Source of the DNA: Dirofilaria immitis
Taxonomy: Eukaryota; Nematoda; Chromadorea; Rhabditida; Onchocercidae
Length of the DNA stretch: 64,000 bases
NCBI GenBank assembly: GCA_024305405.1
Contig: JAKNDB010000107.1
Span: 4,200,501-4,264,500 of the forward strand
Direction: 5' to 3'
The notes under the pieces were generated by a model, which was not told the origin of the DNA, did no database searches, and saw only the letters and a list, made by a program, of their open reading frames with translations. The translations under genes were made by a program, and so were the position numbers. This document shows positions 39,215-51,700 of this stretch, in pieces (position 1 is the stretch's first letter; every line of letters begins with the position of its first letter).

Positions 39215-39510
39215 TTGAATATTATTAAAATGCTATATTATTAGATATTTAAGTATATATATATATATACTTGAATATTATTAAAATGCTATATTATTAG
39301 ATATTTAAGTATATATATATATATATACTTGAATATTATTAAAATGCTATATTATTAGATATTTAAGTATATATATATATATATACTTGAATATTATTAA
39401 AATGCTATATTATTAGATATTTAAGTATATATATATATATATACTTGAATATTATTAAAATGCTATATTATTAGATATTTAAGTATATATATATACTTAA
39501 ATATTATATT
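39151..39510. repeat. 58 bp tandem repeat, six copies
   Basis: AATGCTATATTATTAGATAT starts copies at 39151, 39229, 39285, 39343, 39401 and 39459. Each contains TTAAGTATAT...ATATACTTGAA, an imperfect palindrome. Copy length varies only in the TA run (78 bp in the first). Confidence 0.95.
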
Positions 39511-39816
39511 ATATTATTAAAATGAAAAAATATAATATTTAAGCATATTTGTTGGAAGATTTTTTATTTTTAAATTTGAATATTTTCTTATCAAAAAGTA
39601 TAATCTCAAAAATTTCTTTTTAAAATGATGTAAACTTAATGCATCAAATCGAGTAATTTCTCGATATAAAAATTTTTGATCTCACTAATTCTCTCGAGAA
39701 TTATTCGCATTTATGTTTGTATAAAGCGAGAATTTTATTGTTTTATTAAAATTTTTGTTTTCATATGAAAGAAATTTAATATATTAAATAGTAATTGTTA
39801 ATAATAATAATAATTA

Positions 39817-39861
<45 letters not shown>

Positions 39862-39870
39862 GTGATGGTG

Positions 39871-39908
<38 letters not shown>
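39817..39908. repeat. (TGA)n followed by (TAA)n
   Basis: GATGATGATG run passing into AATAATAATA. Confidence 0.9.
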
Positions 39909-39913
<5 letters not shown>

Positions 39914-40275
39914 TAGCGTCGAATTTTCTTTGAAATATAAAATGAATGCATAAATAACATATATAATTAAATTTATTGAATATATATTTTAAATTCATTT
40001 AATAACAATGTATTATTTATATAACTTTAATTCATTTAATAATGTATTACTTGAACTCATTCGAATAATAATTTAAATTCATATAGTAATAATAATAATA
40101 ATAATATACCTTATATATGATATATATATAAGGAGAAAGTATTGGAAATATTGTTGATGAAAATATGAAAAATTTTCGCCGCAACAATATACAAGCATAG
40201 CATAAATTGTGAGAATTTGATGAGAATTTCTGGATAACATTTTTATAAGATCAAAATGAAAAGAAAGCAAGGGAT

Positions 40276-40312
40276 AGAAAGAGAGAGAGAGAGAGAGAGA
40301 GAGAAGGAGAGA
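40276..40312. repeat. (GA)n microsatellite
   Basis: GAGAGAGA tract with a few substitutions. Confidence 0.85.
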
Positions 40313-41073
40313 AAAAAGAAGAAAAGGCAAGAAATTTAATTTCTAAAATTGGAAAATATATATTATTTCCAATAAATTCAAAATTTTTAAAATTCTAATT
40401 GAAGAAAACTAATTGTTTAAATTGATATTATTATAATTTTTGTCTTTTTATTTTTTTCCTTTCTTTTTAATTGCTCTTATTATTGTTATCATCATTGTTA
40501 TCAATTTCATTATCATTTTCTATCAATATCGTGTTATTAATAATAATAATAATAATAATAATAAACAGTTTATGGAAATGTTCTCGTTGTAAATTACTGG
40601 CAACAAGTATCGTTATCATAGGTCATATTATAATTATTGTTATCATTAACAATTATCAATACTAATCTGAAAGTAAAAATTTGATAGGAATTGTAATTAA
40701 ATGAAACAACACTAAGTGATAAAAATGGCATTATTACTAAAATGCGGCCCTTCTTTCTCGCCAATTCATTTACACATTCATTCATTTCAATTATTATGGA
40801 ATAATTTATGATTCATTGATGGATGATGGTGTGTGACATTCAATGGAATGAATTTTTGCTAAAGGAAGCATCAATTAAGAGCCAGGATGAGAGAGGAGAG
40901 AGAGGAAAGAACGAGAGGAAAGAGGGGAGAAAGATGAGAGAAGGAAGGTAACAAAGGGAAGGGACAATAAGGAGAAAAGATAAGATGAAAACAGCAGAGG
41001 ACAGTTGACGGTGCTTTAAAGAAGGCCATTAAACTTGATTAGTCAGATGATCTTTTATGACAAAGACCGTATG

Positions 41074-41134
41074 TGTCTTTCTCTCTCTCTCTCTCTCTTT
41101 CTCTTTCTCCCTCTCTCTTTCTCTCTCTTTCTTC
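41074..41134. repeat. (TC)n microsatellite
   Basis: CTCTCTCTTTCTCTTTC tract. Confidence 0.9.
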
Positions 41135-41229
41135 CTAAATATGAATTCTTTTTTTTACACATTTTTTTACAATTATTAGATTTTAAATGGCCATTTGTCC
41201 AGTTTTACACTGATTTGTCACCATTGTCC

Positions 41230-41415
41230 GTCATCGTTATCGTTATCGTCATCATTGTTATCATCATTATCATTATCATCGTCATCGTCATCATTATCAT
41301 CATCATCATCATCATCATCAATTATTGTCATCATCATTGTCATTATCATGATCATCATTATCATAATCATCATCATCAATATCATTATCATTATCATTAT
41401 TATCATCATCGTCGT
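41230..41415. repeat. (ATC)n/(ATT)n compound repeat
   Basis: About 185 bp of TCATCATTATCATC-type trinucleotides. Frames through it read as poly-Ser, poly-Ile or poly-Asp and are not genes. Confidence 0.9.
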
Positions 41416-41965
41416 ATGCACTTATCATTTATCGTTCTCTCTCAATTTCATATAAACTGATGCTTATGAGAGAAAAATTTTTTTCCTTTTTTCTTTTCCC
41501 ACAAATATGTAGCTTTTTTTTCTTTTTTTGAAAAAGAAAAGGACGTAAAATATTTATAGGGGAAGAGAAGAAAAGGCGAGAGGGAGAGGGAGAGAGATAG
41601 AAAGAATTTGTTTATATTATAAGGCTTTTTTCATTCGTTCATTCATTCTTTTTTCTTTTTTTATTTTTTTGTTTTTTTTTTAAATATTTTCTCTTTTCTT
41701 TATCGCCAAATTTTCTTCTTTTCTTTTTTTATTTGAAAGAATTGGAGTCATAAGATGTTTTATTATATCATCAATATTATTGCTTTTGATTGTTGTCATT
41801 GTTAGCTAACTGTCAAACATTCTTTTCATTTTATTTTAATATTATTCCGTCTCTCTCTTTCTTTTATCTCCCTTCTCTCTCTCTCTCTCTCTCTCCTTCC
41901 TCTCTTATCCGGTTTTTTTTTTTGGTTTTTGAATAGTTTTACTTATTGTCATTATTGTTTTGAAA

Positions 41966-42048
41966 AGGGAAGGAAAATGAGGGAGAGGGAGGGGTATGGA
42001 GGAAAGTGGAGGGGTGAGGAGGGGGGAAGGGGAAGAAAGAGTTAGGGA
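41966..42048. repeat. G-rich polypurine tract
   Basis: Plus strand holds many G runs of 3-6 (GGGAGAGGGAGGGG, then GGGGTGAGGAGGGGGGAAGG). Nothing nearby is comparably G-rich. Confidence 0.85.
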
Positions 42049-42668
42049 GTAAAATGATTGAACAAGGCGATTGTTAAATAATATAGGGCATATATTCGTT
42101 TTCTTTTTTTTTTAAGAATGATTTAAGGGAAAACCGATAAATAATTTTTATGGATTTATTGGATTATCAATTATCATCATTATCATATCAGTAGATATGT
42201 ATGAATAGATTTGAAATAATTTCGTAATTTATTCGGATTAGATCATCGATCATTATCATTATCATATCAGTAGATAATATATACTCAATGTTATTTTCTT
42301 TTTTAATTCGAACTGGTAATTGCTTTTACGAAGAAAATGATGAAAAAAGGGATTGTAATAGACAGACATTGAAGTTTTTTTTTTTTTTTTAATTCATTTA
42401 TTCATTTCTTTTTGATAAAAATTTTTTGCTTTTTTGTTTAAAGTAATTCAAGTTTTGATAATATCACACTTCTTTTGTCCATTTCTTTTTCATTCTTTTC
42501 CATTTTTATTGTTTACTAAAAAGGAAAAGAAATATGAGGCATTACTTTTTGTTTGAGAATATTCTCTTTTATAACAAAAATAAATTTTTAATCTGAAAAA
42601 AAGGATGAAAAAAATTTTTTTGATTTTAATAATTACCCATATTTGTTACAATATTAATCAATGAATTC

Positions 42669-42670
<2 letters not shown>

Positions 42671-42713
<43 letters not shown>

Positions 42714-42752
42714 GTAATAATAATCATAATCATAATAGTAATAATAATAATG
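42671..42752. repeat. (AAT)n microsatellite
   Basis: AATAATAAT with AGT and CAT interruptions. Confidence 0.9.
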
Positions 42753-42935
42753 GGAATTTCAAAAATGAATTCCATATGGTATAAGGAAAGTAAAGATACG
42801 CGGGAGGAAGAAAGGAATGGGAAAAGAAAAATAATTACAACAAATCATAAAATGATACTCATTCCTCTTAGTATGTAAACTTTTTTTTATCAATGTTTTT
42901 GTTTCCTCAATTTTCTGAAAGATTAATTTTCCTTT

Positions 42936-42994
42936 CTCTTTCTCTTTCTCCCTCTCCCTGTCTCTCTCCCTTCCTCTCTCTCTTTCTCTCTCTC
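42936..42994. repeat. (TC)n polypyrimidine tract
   Basis: TTTCTCTTTCTCCCTC with CCTG and CTTCC breaks. Confidence 0.85.
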
Positions 42995-43367
42995 GAATAT
43001 TTCTCTTTTCCTTTTCCTCTCCCATCTTGCCGCTTCTTATCGAAAATAGTATTTTCTTTGATTTATTTAAAGATTTTATTTGTTGAAAAAAATAAATCAT
43101 TGATACAATGGATGTATATATAAATAAATATCATATGGAATTTGAGGAATTTCAAAAGAAATTTTAATATTTTCATGTCATTTCATCCCTTCTTACCCTT
43201 TTTTTCTTATATTTCAATCTTTCAAGTTTCATTCTTTTTCTATTCCAATCGATATAGCATATATATATATATATATATATTTTAATGTTAACCAAATGTT
43301 CATTTTGTCAAAAAAAATAGAAAAAATTCAAAATATTTATTAAAATGATTCTCCTGGCTCTTTTCTT

Positions 43368-43438
43368 CTCTCTCTCTCTCTCTGTCTCTCTCGCTTTCCT
43401 TCTCTTTCTCTTTCTTTTTCCTTTCTGTCTCTCTCTTT
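43368..43438. repeat. (TC)n polypyrimidine tract
   Basis: CTCTCTCTGTCTCTC and CTTTCTC runs. Confidence 0.85.
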
Positions 43439-44515
43439 TTTGTTACAAAATTTATTTATTTGTTTATTTTGTTTTGATAATAAATAGAATAAAGTGACTA
43501 ATTAGAATAAAATATATTAACAGTGTGCCGTTTTATCAATTTCTCGGCTTTTTTTTCTAATTTTTATTTTAAATTAAAAATAATTCCGCTAATTACATAA
43601 AAATTAATTTTTTTTTATTATATACTATACTATACTATATTATACTACTATTCATTGTTCTTGTTTATAAACTTATTGAAATATAAAAGTATTTATTGAT
43701 ATATATATATATACTTTTTTATTGTAAAATAAGTATCAATTTTAGTTGGATAAATATCATGTAAGAGAGGAAGCTAATCGGATGCTTAGAACAAATGACA
43801 TTTTGATTTATCGTACGAAACAAATCATTTTATGTAAATTGATCCGATTTGCTAACATTTTTGTGAAGTTTACTTGGGATCACATCAAATGTGCAAATTG
43901 ATTGGAAATGAGAAATGAAATTTGATACTAACACGTAATCTTCGATGCTACTTCTCCAATCGAAATCTATTCAGTGATGAGTAGTAGTAATATATAAATA
44001 GAAAGAGATGATGATGATGATGATGTGATATGATAATGAATGGGATAAATTGATGTTTATATGTGTGAATGAGTGTATATATATTATATGTATTACATAT
44101 ATATAATGTATTTGTGTGTGTATGTGTCTGTCTGTGTTTTAATAGGTGAACATGCGTGGGTGAATGGATATGTGTGGGTGGATGAACTGCGTGTGGGTGG
44201 ATAAGTATAGATGGGTATGTGTGGATATATATCTATGTGTGTATTAATGTAATTTATATGCATTTATAAATTGAAATTTGCATTTGAACATTATTGAAAT
44301 AATATGTTGCTTTGGGTATTACATTATGGGAAGTTTATAAATATGTGTGGGTGTGAACGTATGTATGCGTGGGTGTAAATAAGTGTTTATGTGAATATCA
44401 GATATATAGTAGATGTACACATATATGTATATATAGAGATTATATCATATCATATTATATTGATATAATATCAGAATAGTGATTTTTATGAACAATCTAA
44501 AATGCATTTTAAAAT

Positions 44516-44541
44516 GGATGGACGGATGGATGGATGGTTGG
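44516..44541. repeat. (GGAT)n short tract
   Basis: GGATGGACGGATGGATGG. Confidence 0.75.
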
Positions 44542-44610
44542 CTGGTTGAAATCTTCTGTTAATGCCATTTGTAACAGATGTGACATGCTGTCGACATTGA
44601 GATACTGTCA

Positions 44611-44790
44611 CACCATCCTCCCACTCCTCCTACTCCTCCCACACTTCCTCCACCTCCTCCTCCTCCTCCTCCTCCTCCTCCTCCTCCTCCTCCTCCTCCT
44701 CCTCCTCCTCCCTCCTCCTCCTCCTCCTCCTCCTCCTCCTCCTCCCTCCTCCTCTTCACCTTCCCTCCCATTTCTCTCCCTCTCTCTCTC
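44611..44790. repeat. (CCT)n polypyrimidine array
   Basis: About 130 bp of nearly pure TCCTCCTCC, then CTCTCTC. The homopurine strand could form triplex DNA. Frames across it read as poly-Leu, poly-Pro or poly-Gly. Confidence 0.95.
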
Positions 44791-45051
44791 TTTCTCTTTG
44801 ATGTCTTCGTGGTTCAGTTATATCATTTGGAATTATCTCTCTCAATTGCATCTTTCTACTCCTTTTTCATCTTCTTATCATTTCTGATATTTCAATTCTC
44901 TTTGCTAATAATTCGCCAAGTTTCTTTTTAATATACCATATTCCTAATTTAGTCGTATAATTAAGCTTAAATAGGGAAAAAAGTTTGATATTATTATGGA
45001 AAAATGATTAATTTGGCGAATATATTGCAGATTACAGTAAGGATTGATGTG

Positions 45052-45083
45052 CATTGCATGCAAACTGCAAACTGCATGCAATG
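45052..45083. repeat. 11 bp perfect inverted repeat
   Basis: CATTGCATGCA at 45052-45062 and TGCATGCAATG at 45073-45083; the 10-base loop contains AACTGCAAAC. Confidence 0.85.
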
Positions 45084-47716
45084 GAGCAAATTGATTTAAT
45101 CTTTTCTTATGATAGTTTTACAAACAAATATACAATAGTAATATCATTTGATAGTAAATATACTAATATATCTATAATACGTATCATTGTTGCATTAATT
45201 CATTGATATTACCGGCGGATATTGGTATATATTTGATCATATATTCAATACTATTAAAAAATGATTTAACTAATCGATACTATTATCAAAAAATAGATTA
45301 ATTTTAAAATTTGTCATTATACTATTTTTTGTAAGGTAAGGGTTTTATTATAGCGTCAGATAGATTGTCTTATTTCCTTATCCAATTACATATCTCTCTC
45401 AATTGCATCTTACATATCTCTCTCAATTGCAGTTATAAGTTATTTTTTTATTTCAATTAATATTAAAATGGAGAAAGTAGTAGGATTGTAAAAATATTTA
45501 TTGTTTAAATTTAAAATTAAACTTTTGTTCTTTTGAAATTTTTTTAAATTATTTGAAAATTTTCAAAACTTTTTATCATAAAGACTAATAAACAAATGTC
45601 TATGTATTTCTTTCTATTTACTTTTATAATATGAAAAGATTGAAAAGAAAAAAGAAAAAAACAAATTTTTAGTATAAACGATAGGGACATTAAATTTATG
45701 AACTTATATATTCAATCAAATATTTTCGTTTTTTTGAATCTTAGAAAATTAAATGTTTATGTTTGTATGTGTTAATGTATGGAAAAACTTTGAAACGAAT
45801 ATATTTCATTTTTATTTTTTTTTCATAATATTTAATTTTCTTTTTTCTTTACTTTTTCAAATTTCATTTTCATCAAAATATTTTTATTACTCTTTTTCTT
45901 TTATTATTAATGTTTCATTTAATTGAAAATATATTTCCAATGAGATATTAACACATCTAACAGTTTATAAATAATTATATATCATTTTGTTGAATTATTT
46001 CGTAATTTCAAAATGAAAATTTATGAAAGAGTCATTTCAATTTGTTTACTCCTCTCTCACTGCCATTCTCCTCTTCTCTCCTTCACTCCACTATTCTCTT
46101 CTCTTCTCTTCTCTCCCATCAATTCGATGCTTTATCTTATTCTATTTTCTTTTGTTTGAATCTTACATTCTCAAATTATCGCTATCATCATGATCATTAT
46201 CACTGTCACTAAAATTATCAACTTATTTATTCATCCGTATCTTTCTTTCCTCATTTCTCTCCTCTTCCTTTCTTTCTTTCCTTCTCTTTCTTACTTTTTT
46301 CTTTCTATTATTATTATTATTTTTCTATAATAAAATGCAACATTACATCGAAAAAAGGAAAAAAGAATTTCGTTTAAGATATTACCGAAATGTTTAAAAT
46401 GAAAAAAAAAAAAAAAAAGAGAATTGGTTGAAATCATTTTTCTTTTTGTTTTTCTGATTTTTTTATTTTTACTTGGAAATTATAATTAATATTTTGTTAT
46501 TAATATTTGATTATTAGTTAATCGTTTATTTACTCTTTTATCTTTTTCTTTTTCTATTATTATTAAATGTTTTTTAATGCAATATAATATTCGTTTCCTT
46601 CTTTTTCTCTTCTGTTATCTATACTCTTTCCTCATAATGCATACCTATTTGACCTTTTTTTTTCATTTCATTTTCATTAAAAAAAAATATAATTAATTAA
46701 ATCAAAAATGAAAGAAAAAAGCGAGAAAAGATTGCTTGTATGTAACCAATAATGACCTTTTTTTTTTTGTTTATTTGAACATTTTTGGATGGTAAGTTTC
46801 GAAATGGAATGAAATGAATTGGCATATTTGGAAAATGAATTAAAATAAAAATGGCATATTTAAAAAATGAAAATAAAATGACATATTTAGAAATGAAGCG
46901 AAATGAAATTGTTCTTTGGTTAATTATAGCTTTTCTTTTCTTTTAATTTTGATTATTCCGATTGCCTCTTTCTTTTTATTTTCAATTTAAAAATGAAAAA
47001 AATCGATAGATATGTTGAAGTAATTTAAGATTCCATGTAAAACTACTTACTATTCCCAAAAGGAACTGCCAAATGCCAATATTTTAAAATATAATAATAA
47101 ATTATCTATGGACTCTCTTCGCTCTCGTTTCTACTCCTGCTTTGTCTCCAATTGTCCATTTTTCATATTCAATAATTAATTAATTAAACAGGAATAAGAA
47201 ATAATTTAACAAGAGAAGAGAAGGAAAGATTATTATCGATCAGATTGTAAAGGGAAGGAGAAAAATGATGAAATATGACTATTAAAGTAAATAAAGTAAA
47301 TAATGATTTAATACAAGATAAATACAATTGTTTACTTTAGTTTTAAAATATGAAGAATTATTTACTTTTGATTACTATCGTCCATTTCTTTTTTCGGACA
47401 TTACTGTTAATGTTTATCAAATAGTATTAATAATGTATATGTTACTAAAACATTTTAATAGAATGGTCATTTGGGCACTGTTAAATGACCATCATGTTAA
47501 AATGCTTTAGTATCATATATATTCTTTATTGTTTAATATCGATTTCTTATCAATATATTATTTTGGATGACCATCTTAATGTAATTGTGGTCATTATGGT
47601 CAGCTAATATTTCATATATTTATTGATGATTTATTTTATTAAATTAGAAATGGAAAAGATTGAATTAATCGAAAATGAAATTTCTTCCTTTTGATTAATT
47701 AATTATAAACGGATAG

Positions 47717-47976
47717 AGGAAGTATATAAATGTACAGTAATATTAATAATTAATATATTTTGTTTATTAAAATTGTATAATAGGAAGTATATAAATGTAC
47801 AGTAATATTAATAATTAATATATTTTGTTTATTAAAATTGTACAATAGGAAGTATATAAATGTACAGTAATATTAATAATCAATATATTTTGTTTATTAA
47901 AATTGTACAATAGGAAGTATATAAATGTACAGTAATATTAATAATTAATATATTTTGTTTATTAAAATTGTACCAT
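47717..47976. repeat. 65 bp tandem repeat, four copies
   Basis: Unit AGGAAGTATATAAATGTACA ... TTTGTTTATTAAAATTGTA. Copies are nearly identical and the array ends about 580 bp before the SOX start codon. Confidence 0.95.
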
Positions 47977-48558
47977 AGAAAATACGTAAACAAAAAAAGA
48001 AATTAAGCCTAGTTTCTTCAATAATGCATAATAAAATATTTTTATTTTTCATTTTCATTTCATTTATTCATAGATTTTTCTTAAGTAGTTGTTTGTGATG
48101 CATTTTATAATTAACTTAATATCGATTTATATTTTTGATATACGAAAACGAACGAAATACACGAGAGAGGGAGAGAGAGAGAGAGAGAGAGAAAAGAAAA
48201 TAGTGTAAATGTAAATTATTTTTAAACTTTATAAATATACAAACACATGAAACATTCATAATATTATTAATAATGGTAATAATATTATTATGATTATGAT
48301 TGTTAGATAGTGTATTACACTCTCGCTCTTCTATTATTTTCATTTTATTTCCACCGTTTCCCGTTCCCTCCCGATGTTTCTTCTGATAAATGTTTACTGT
48401 ATATATATATTGTTGAAAGAAAAGAAAGTAAGCAAAAGATAACGATGATAGGATTTTTGAAATGTGAAGAGAAAAAAAGAAAGAAATTGAATTAAATTGA
48501 AATGAAATGAAAAGAGGTTATTGTTATTGCGGGAGATGTAATCCTAAATAGCATTTAG
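47977..48558. promoter_or_regulatory. Region immediately upstream of the SOX gene
   Basis: Includes a GA tract (48163-48192) and a short run of AT-rich DNA. CATTTAG directly abuts the ATG at 48559, so this is a candidate 3' splice site (spliced leader or 5' UTR intron). No TATA-type promoter can be called. Confidence 0.4.
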
Positions 48559-48682
48559 ATGAATCATTTTCAATCATTATTGTCTGCTCCAACTCTAACA
48601 ATCGATTCAACAATTTGTTCCGTTAATGTACCACCAATATCACGAATATCACCACAACAACAACAACATTTGCAACCACAGC

Positions 48683-48725
<43 letters not shown>

Positions 48726-51700
48726 GCAACAGCAACATCAACAACATCAATCAGTTATTATGAATTCATCACGAGTTGTTGAAGAGCCATCATCTTCATC
48801 GTTTACATCTATTGCTGATCTTCATGGTATCACAGAATGTTGTGCATCAAGTATGTTATGTTTTTATTTTAATTTATAACTACAAAAATTTTTAAACGTT
48901 TATTTATATATGCTTGAACCTTATTATACATTATAACTATGTTTGATTTTTGATATCAAAAATTTTATTTGCAGTAGTTTTGGAATTAATAATTATAATT
49001 TCGATATTTGCAAATTTTAAGATTATCATAAGTCTAATCGTCTATTGATAATAATTCTGATAACAGTAATCAATTGTAATTTACATATTTAAAAGAGTAT
49101 TGTACGATTAATTGGAAACGACAATGCTAAATTATCCATAAATGGAATATAATATAGTAAGCAAATGGATAAATGGGATATGATAGAGTAAATAAAATGA
49201 ATAAATAAGATATGATACACAGTAATTAAAGTTTCAGTGCGATATATCGTAATTATATGATGGATTGACATTATAAGCCTTTTTATGATACTATTTTTAT
49301 ATCCAACAATAACAGAAATGTTATTGTAATTAAAAAAAAAAGGAATAGTGTACGGTATTAAAAGACCACTATTGTTAAAAAGAATTTTTTTATTTCAAAA
49401 TTCAATTTACATAATATATTACGGTATGATAGGCTCACCAAATGTACCATTCATCGGTAAGAAATCGATTGTCGAACAACATCATGGTGATATGAAAGAG
49501 ATGAATGAGTATGATGTACAGAAACGAATCAAAAGACCAATGAATGCATTCATGGTTTGTTTCATTTCTTTACTTAAAGTTTACGTGAAACTTTTACGCA
49601 TGATGTAAGTTTATACGTGAAGTATATGTGAAAGTTATTCTTTCTTTTTTTGAGAGCAAAAGAGATGAATAGCTTAGGAATAAATAAATAAAAGTTATAG
49701 TTGAAAGTAAGTAAAGTTGAATAACCATACATATACTAATTACGTAATTGATTTATTAATTAAGTAATTCATTCAAGCAATATTTCATTACTATTATTTA
49801 ATTGTTTTCGTTTATTTCAGTAACTTAAATTATCAATTAAGTAATAACCATATTTGTGCAATAATTCAGATATATGATTATCAATCAAAAATAGTAATGA
49901 TAACGTGATAATTAGCCGTAATCTTTTAATTAATCATCGCAGTAAGTATTATTTAGAAGTTTTGAAAATTTTATTAGGCTTTTTATTATCTTAATGATTT
50001 GAAGTGTTAATTAAGTGGTATTTATATCTGCTATCAATCAATAATAAAATAATAACGTTATAGTTGTGCAATCATTTAACTGATCTTTCTGATAGGATTT
50101 GAAGTTTTAAAAATTTATTTTTAAAAAGTTTTGGAAAATTTTGTTATTTTTAAGGTTTGGTCTCAAATGCGCCGAGCGCAGATTGCTAGCACCGATGTAA
50201 AAATGCATAATTCACAAATTAGCAAAGAATTGGGCGCTGAATGGCGAGAAATGAGCGTTGAGGAAAAAGCGCCATACGTTAAACGGGTTTATGCTTCTTT
50301 CTTTTTAATATTTCAAAAGAAATTGATAAAATAATTTCATCAACTATTTGAATATTTTTTTTCCTAAAATTTAATTTATTTTAAAAGAATTTTTTTGTGA
50401 AAGTTTGAAAATTTGCACCAAATTTTCTTTTCAAATTATTTCCCATTTCTTTCGTTTTTTTTTCATTTGCAATAATGCATTTATTCTATTTCACTTTTCT
50501 ATCAATTTATTTTTTATTTTTTAAATTTAATTTATTTTGAAAGAAAAAGTTTAAAAATTCGAAGCAAATTCTTTTTAACATATTTTTTCCATCTTTTTTC
50601 TTTTTTTCATTTTTAATATAGTAATAATACATTTATTATATTTTTATTTTCTGTCTTTCATTAATTTTATTTTTAAGTTACTTTTCATCCTTTTCATAGC
50701 AGTAGTACAATTATTTATTATTTTTTAGGCTAAAGAATTACGGGAAGAATTAATGCGTCGTCATCCAAATTATGTTTATCGTCCAAAACGTCGATCACAT
50801 GGTACGACGAAAAATCTTTTGACCAAAACATGTATGGTACATCCTACGACCACCACCGGTCCATCAATGCCACCATCATCATTTGAACAAAGGTTTCATT
50901 TTTGTTTACCTTTTTTTTCCATTCCTTAATGAAGTTTATTTTTGAAATATTCGCAACATTACGGTATAAAAATTTTCTTACAAATGAAACAGTATTGGGA
51001 ATATAATATTTCCATTCATATAATTACGCTATTATCGGGAATGAATGGCATATTAGTATTGAATTACTTTGAACAATTCGAAAAGGTAAGATGTAGATTA
51101 ATCACGTAAAATTGCATAGAGGATAGTAGCTATCATATGCAATATCATTTTTATCATGTACCATCGGTTATTGATATAGTATTAAAATTTTCTTCACTTT
51201 AAATTATCTCATTTAATTGTATTCAGTTATTGCTCTTATTGAATTTGTAAAATTTTATCCTTACTCTACTACTTTGTTCTCAATTGGGAATTCGTATTTT
51301 TCGAATTTTTTTCTCGTATATAGTAATATGATAAAAAAGAAATGCGATAGTAGTACTGGTTTGCTGGTTAAAATGTTAATTAGAACTGTTAAATTTATAA
51401 ATAAAATCCATCTTAGTTAATGAAACAATAGGTCTTATCAATTATTATCAGTTCATTCAATTATTAATTAATCAAAATTATATTTTTAATAAGTCGATCG
51501 AATCCTTTTGCTTATGATAGCTACTATCCTCTATGCATTTAAACAAATGTAAACAACAATTTTCATTTTCATCTCTTCTTCTTGTTTCCCTCTTGCATTT
51601 TCTTTTTTTTTGTTTTCCTTATATCATTTTTCTCTTCAAATTTTCATTGAATATTTAATTTTTAAAATTTAAAATTATATTAATGTTTCATGATATACAT

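Larger units (their letters stand above)
34036..47716. other. Gene-free, simple-repeat-rich region
   Basis: No supported gene in 13.7 kb. It is dominated by microsatellites, minisatellites and polypurine or polypyrimidine tracts (listed), separated by AT-rich DNA. Possible regulatory DNA for the downstream SOX gene cannot be recognised by eye. Confidence 0.55.

Noticed and set aside
41035..41460. 141-residue ORF rich in Ile, Val and His
   Set aside because: Runs through TC and ATC simple repeats; no domain.
44534..44887. ORFs with poly-Leu/Pro (plus) and poly-Glu/Gly (minus)
   Set aside because: Translation of the CCT array.
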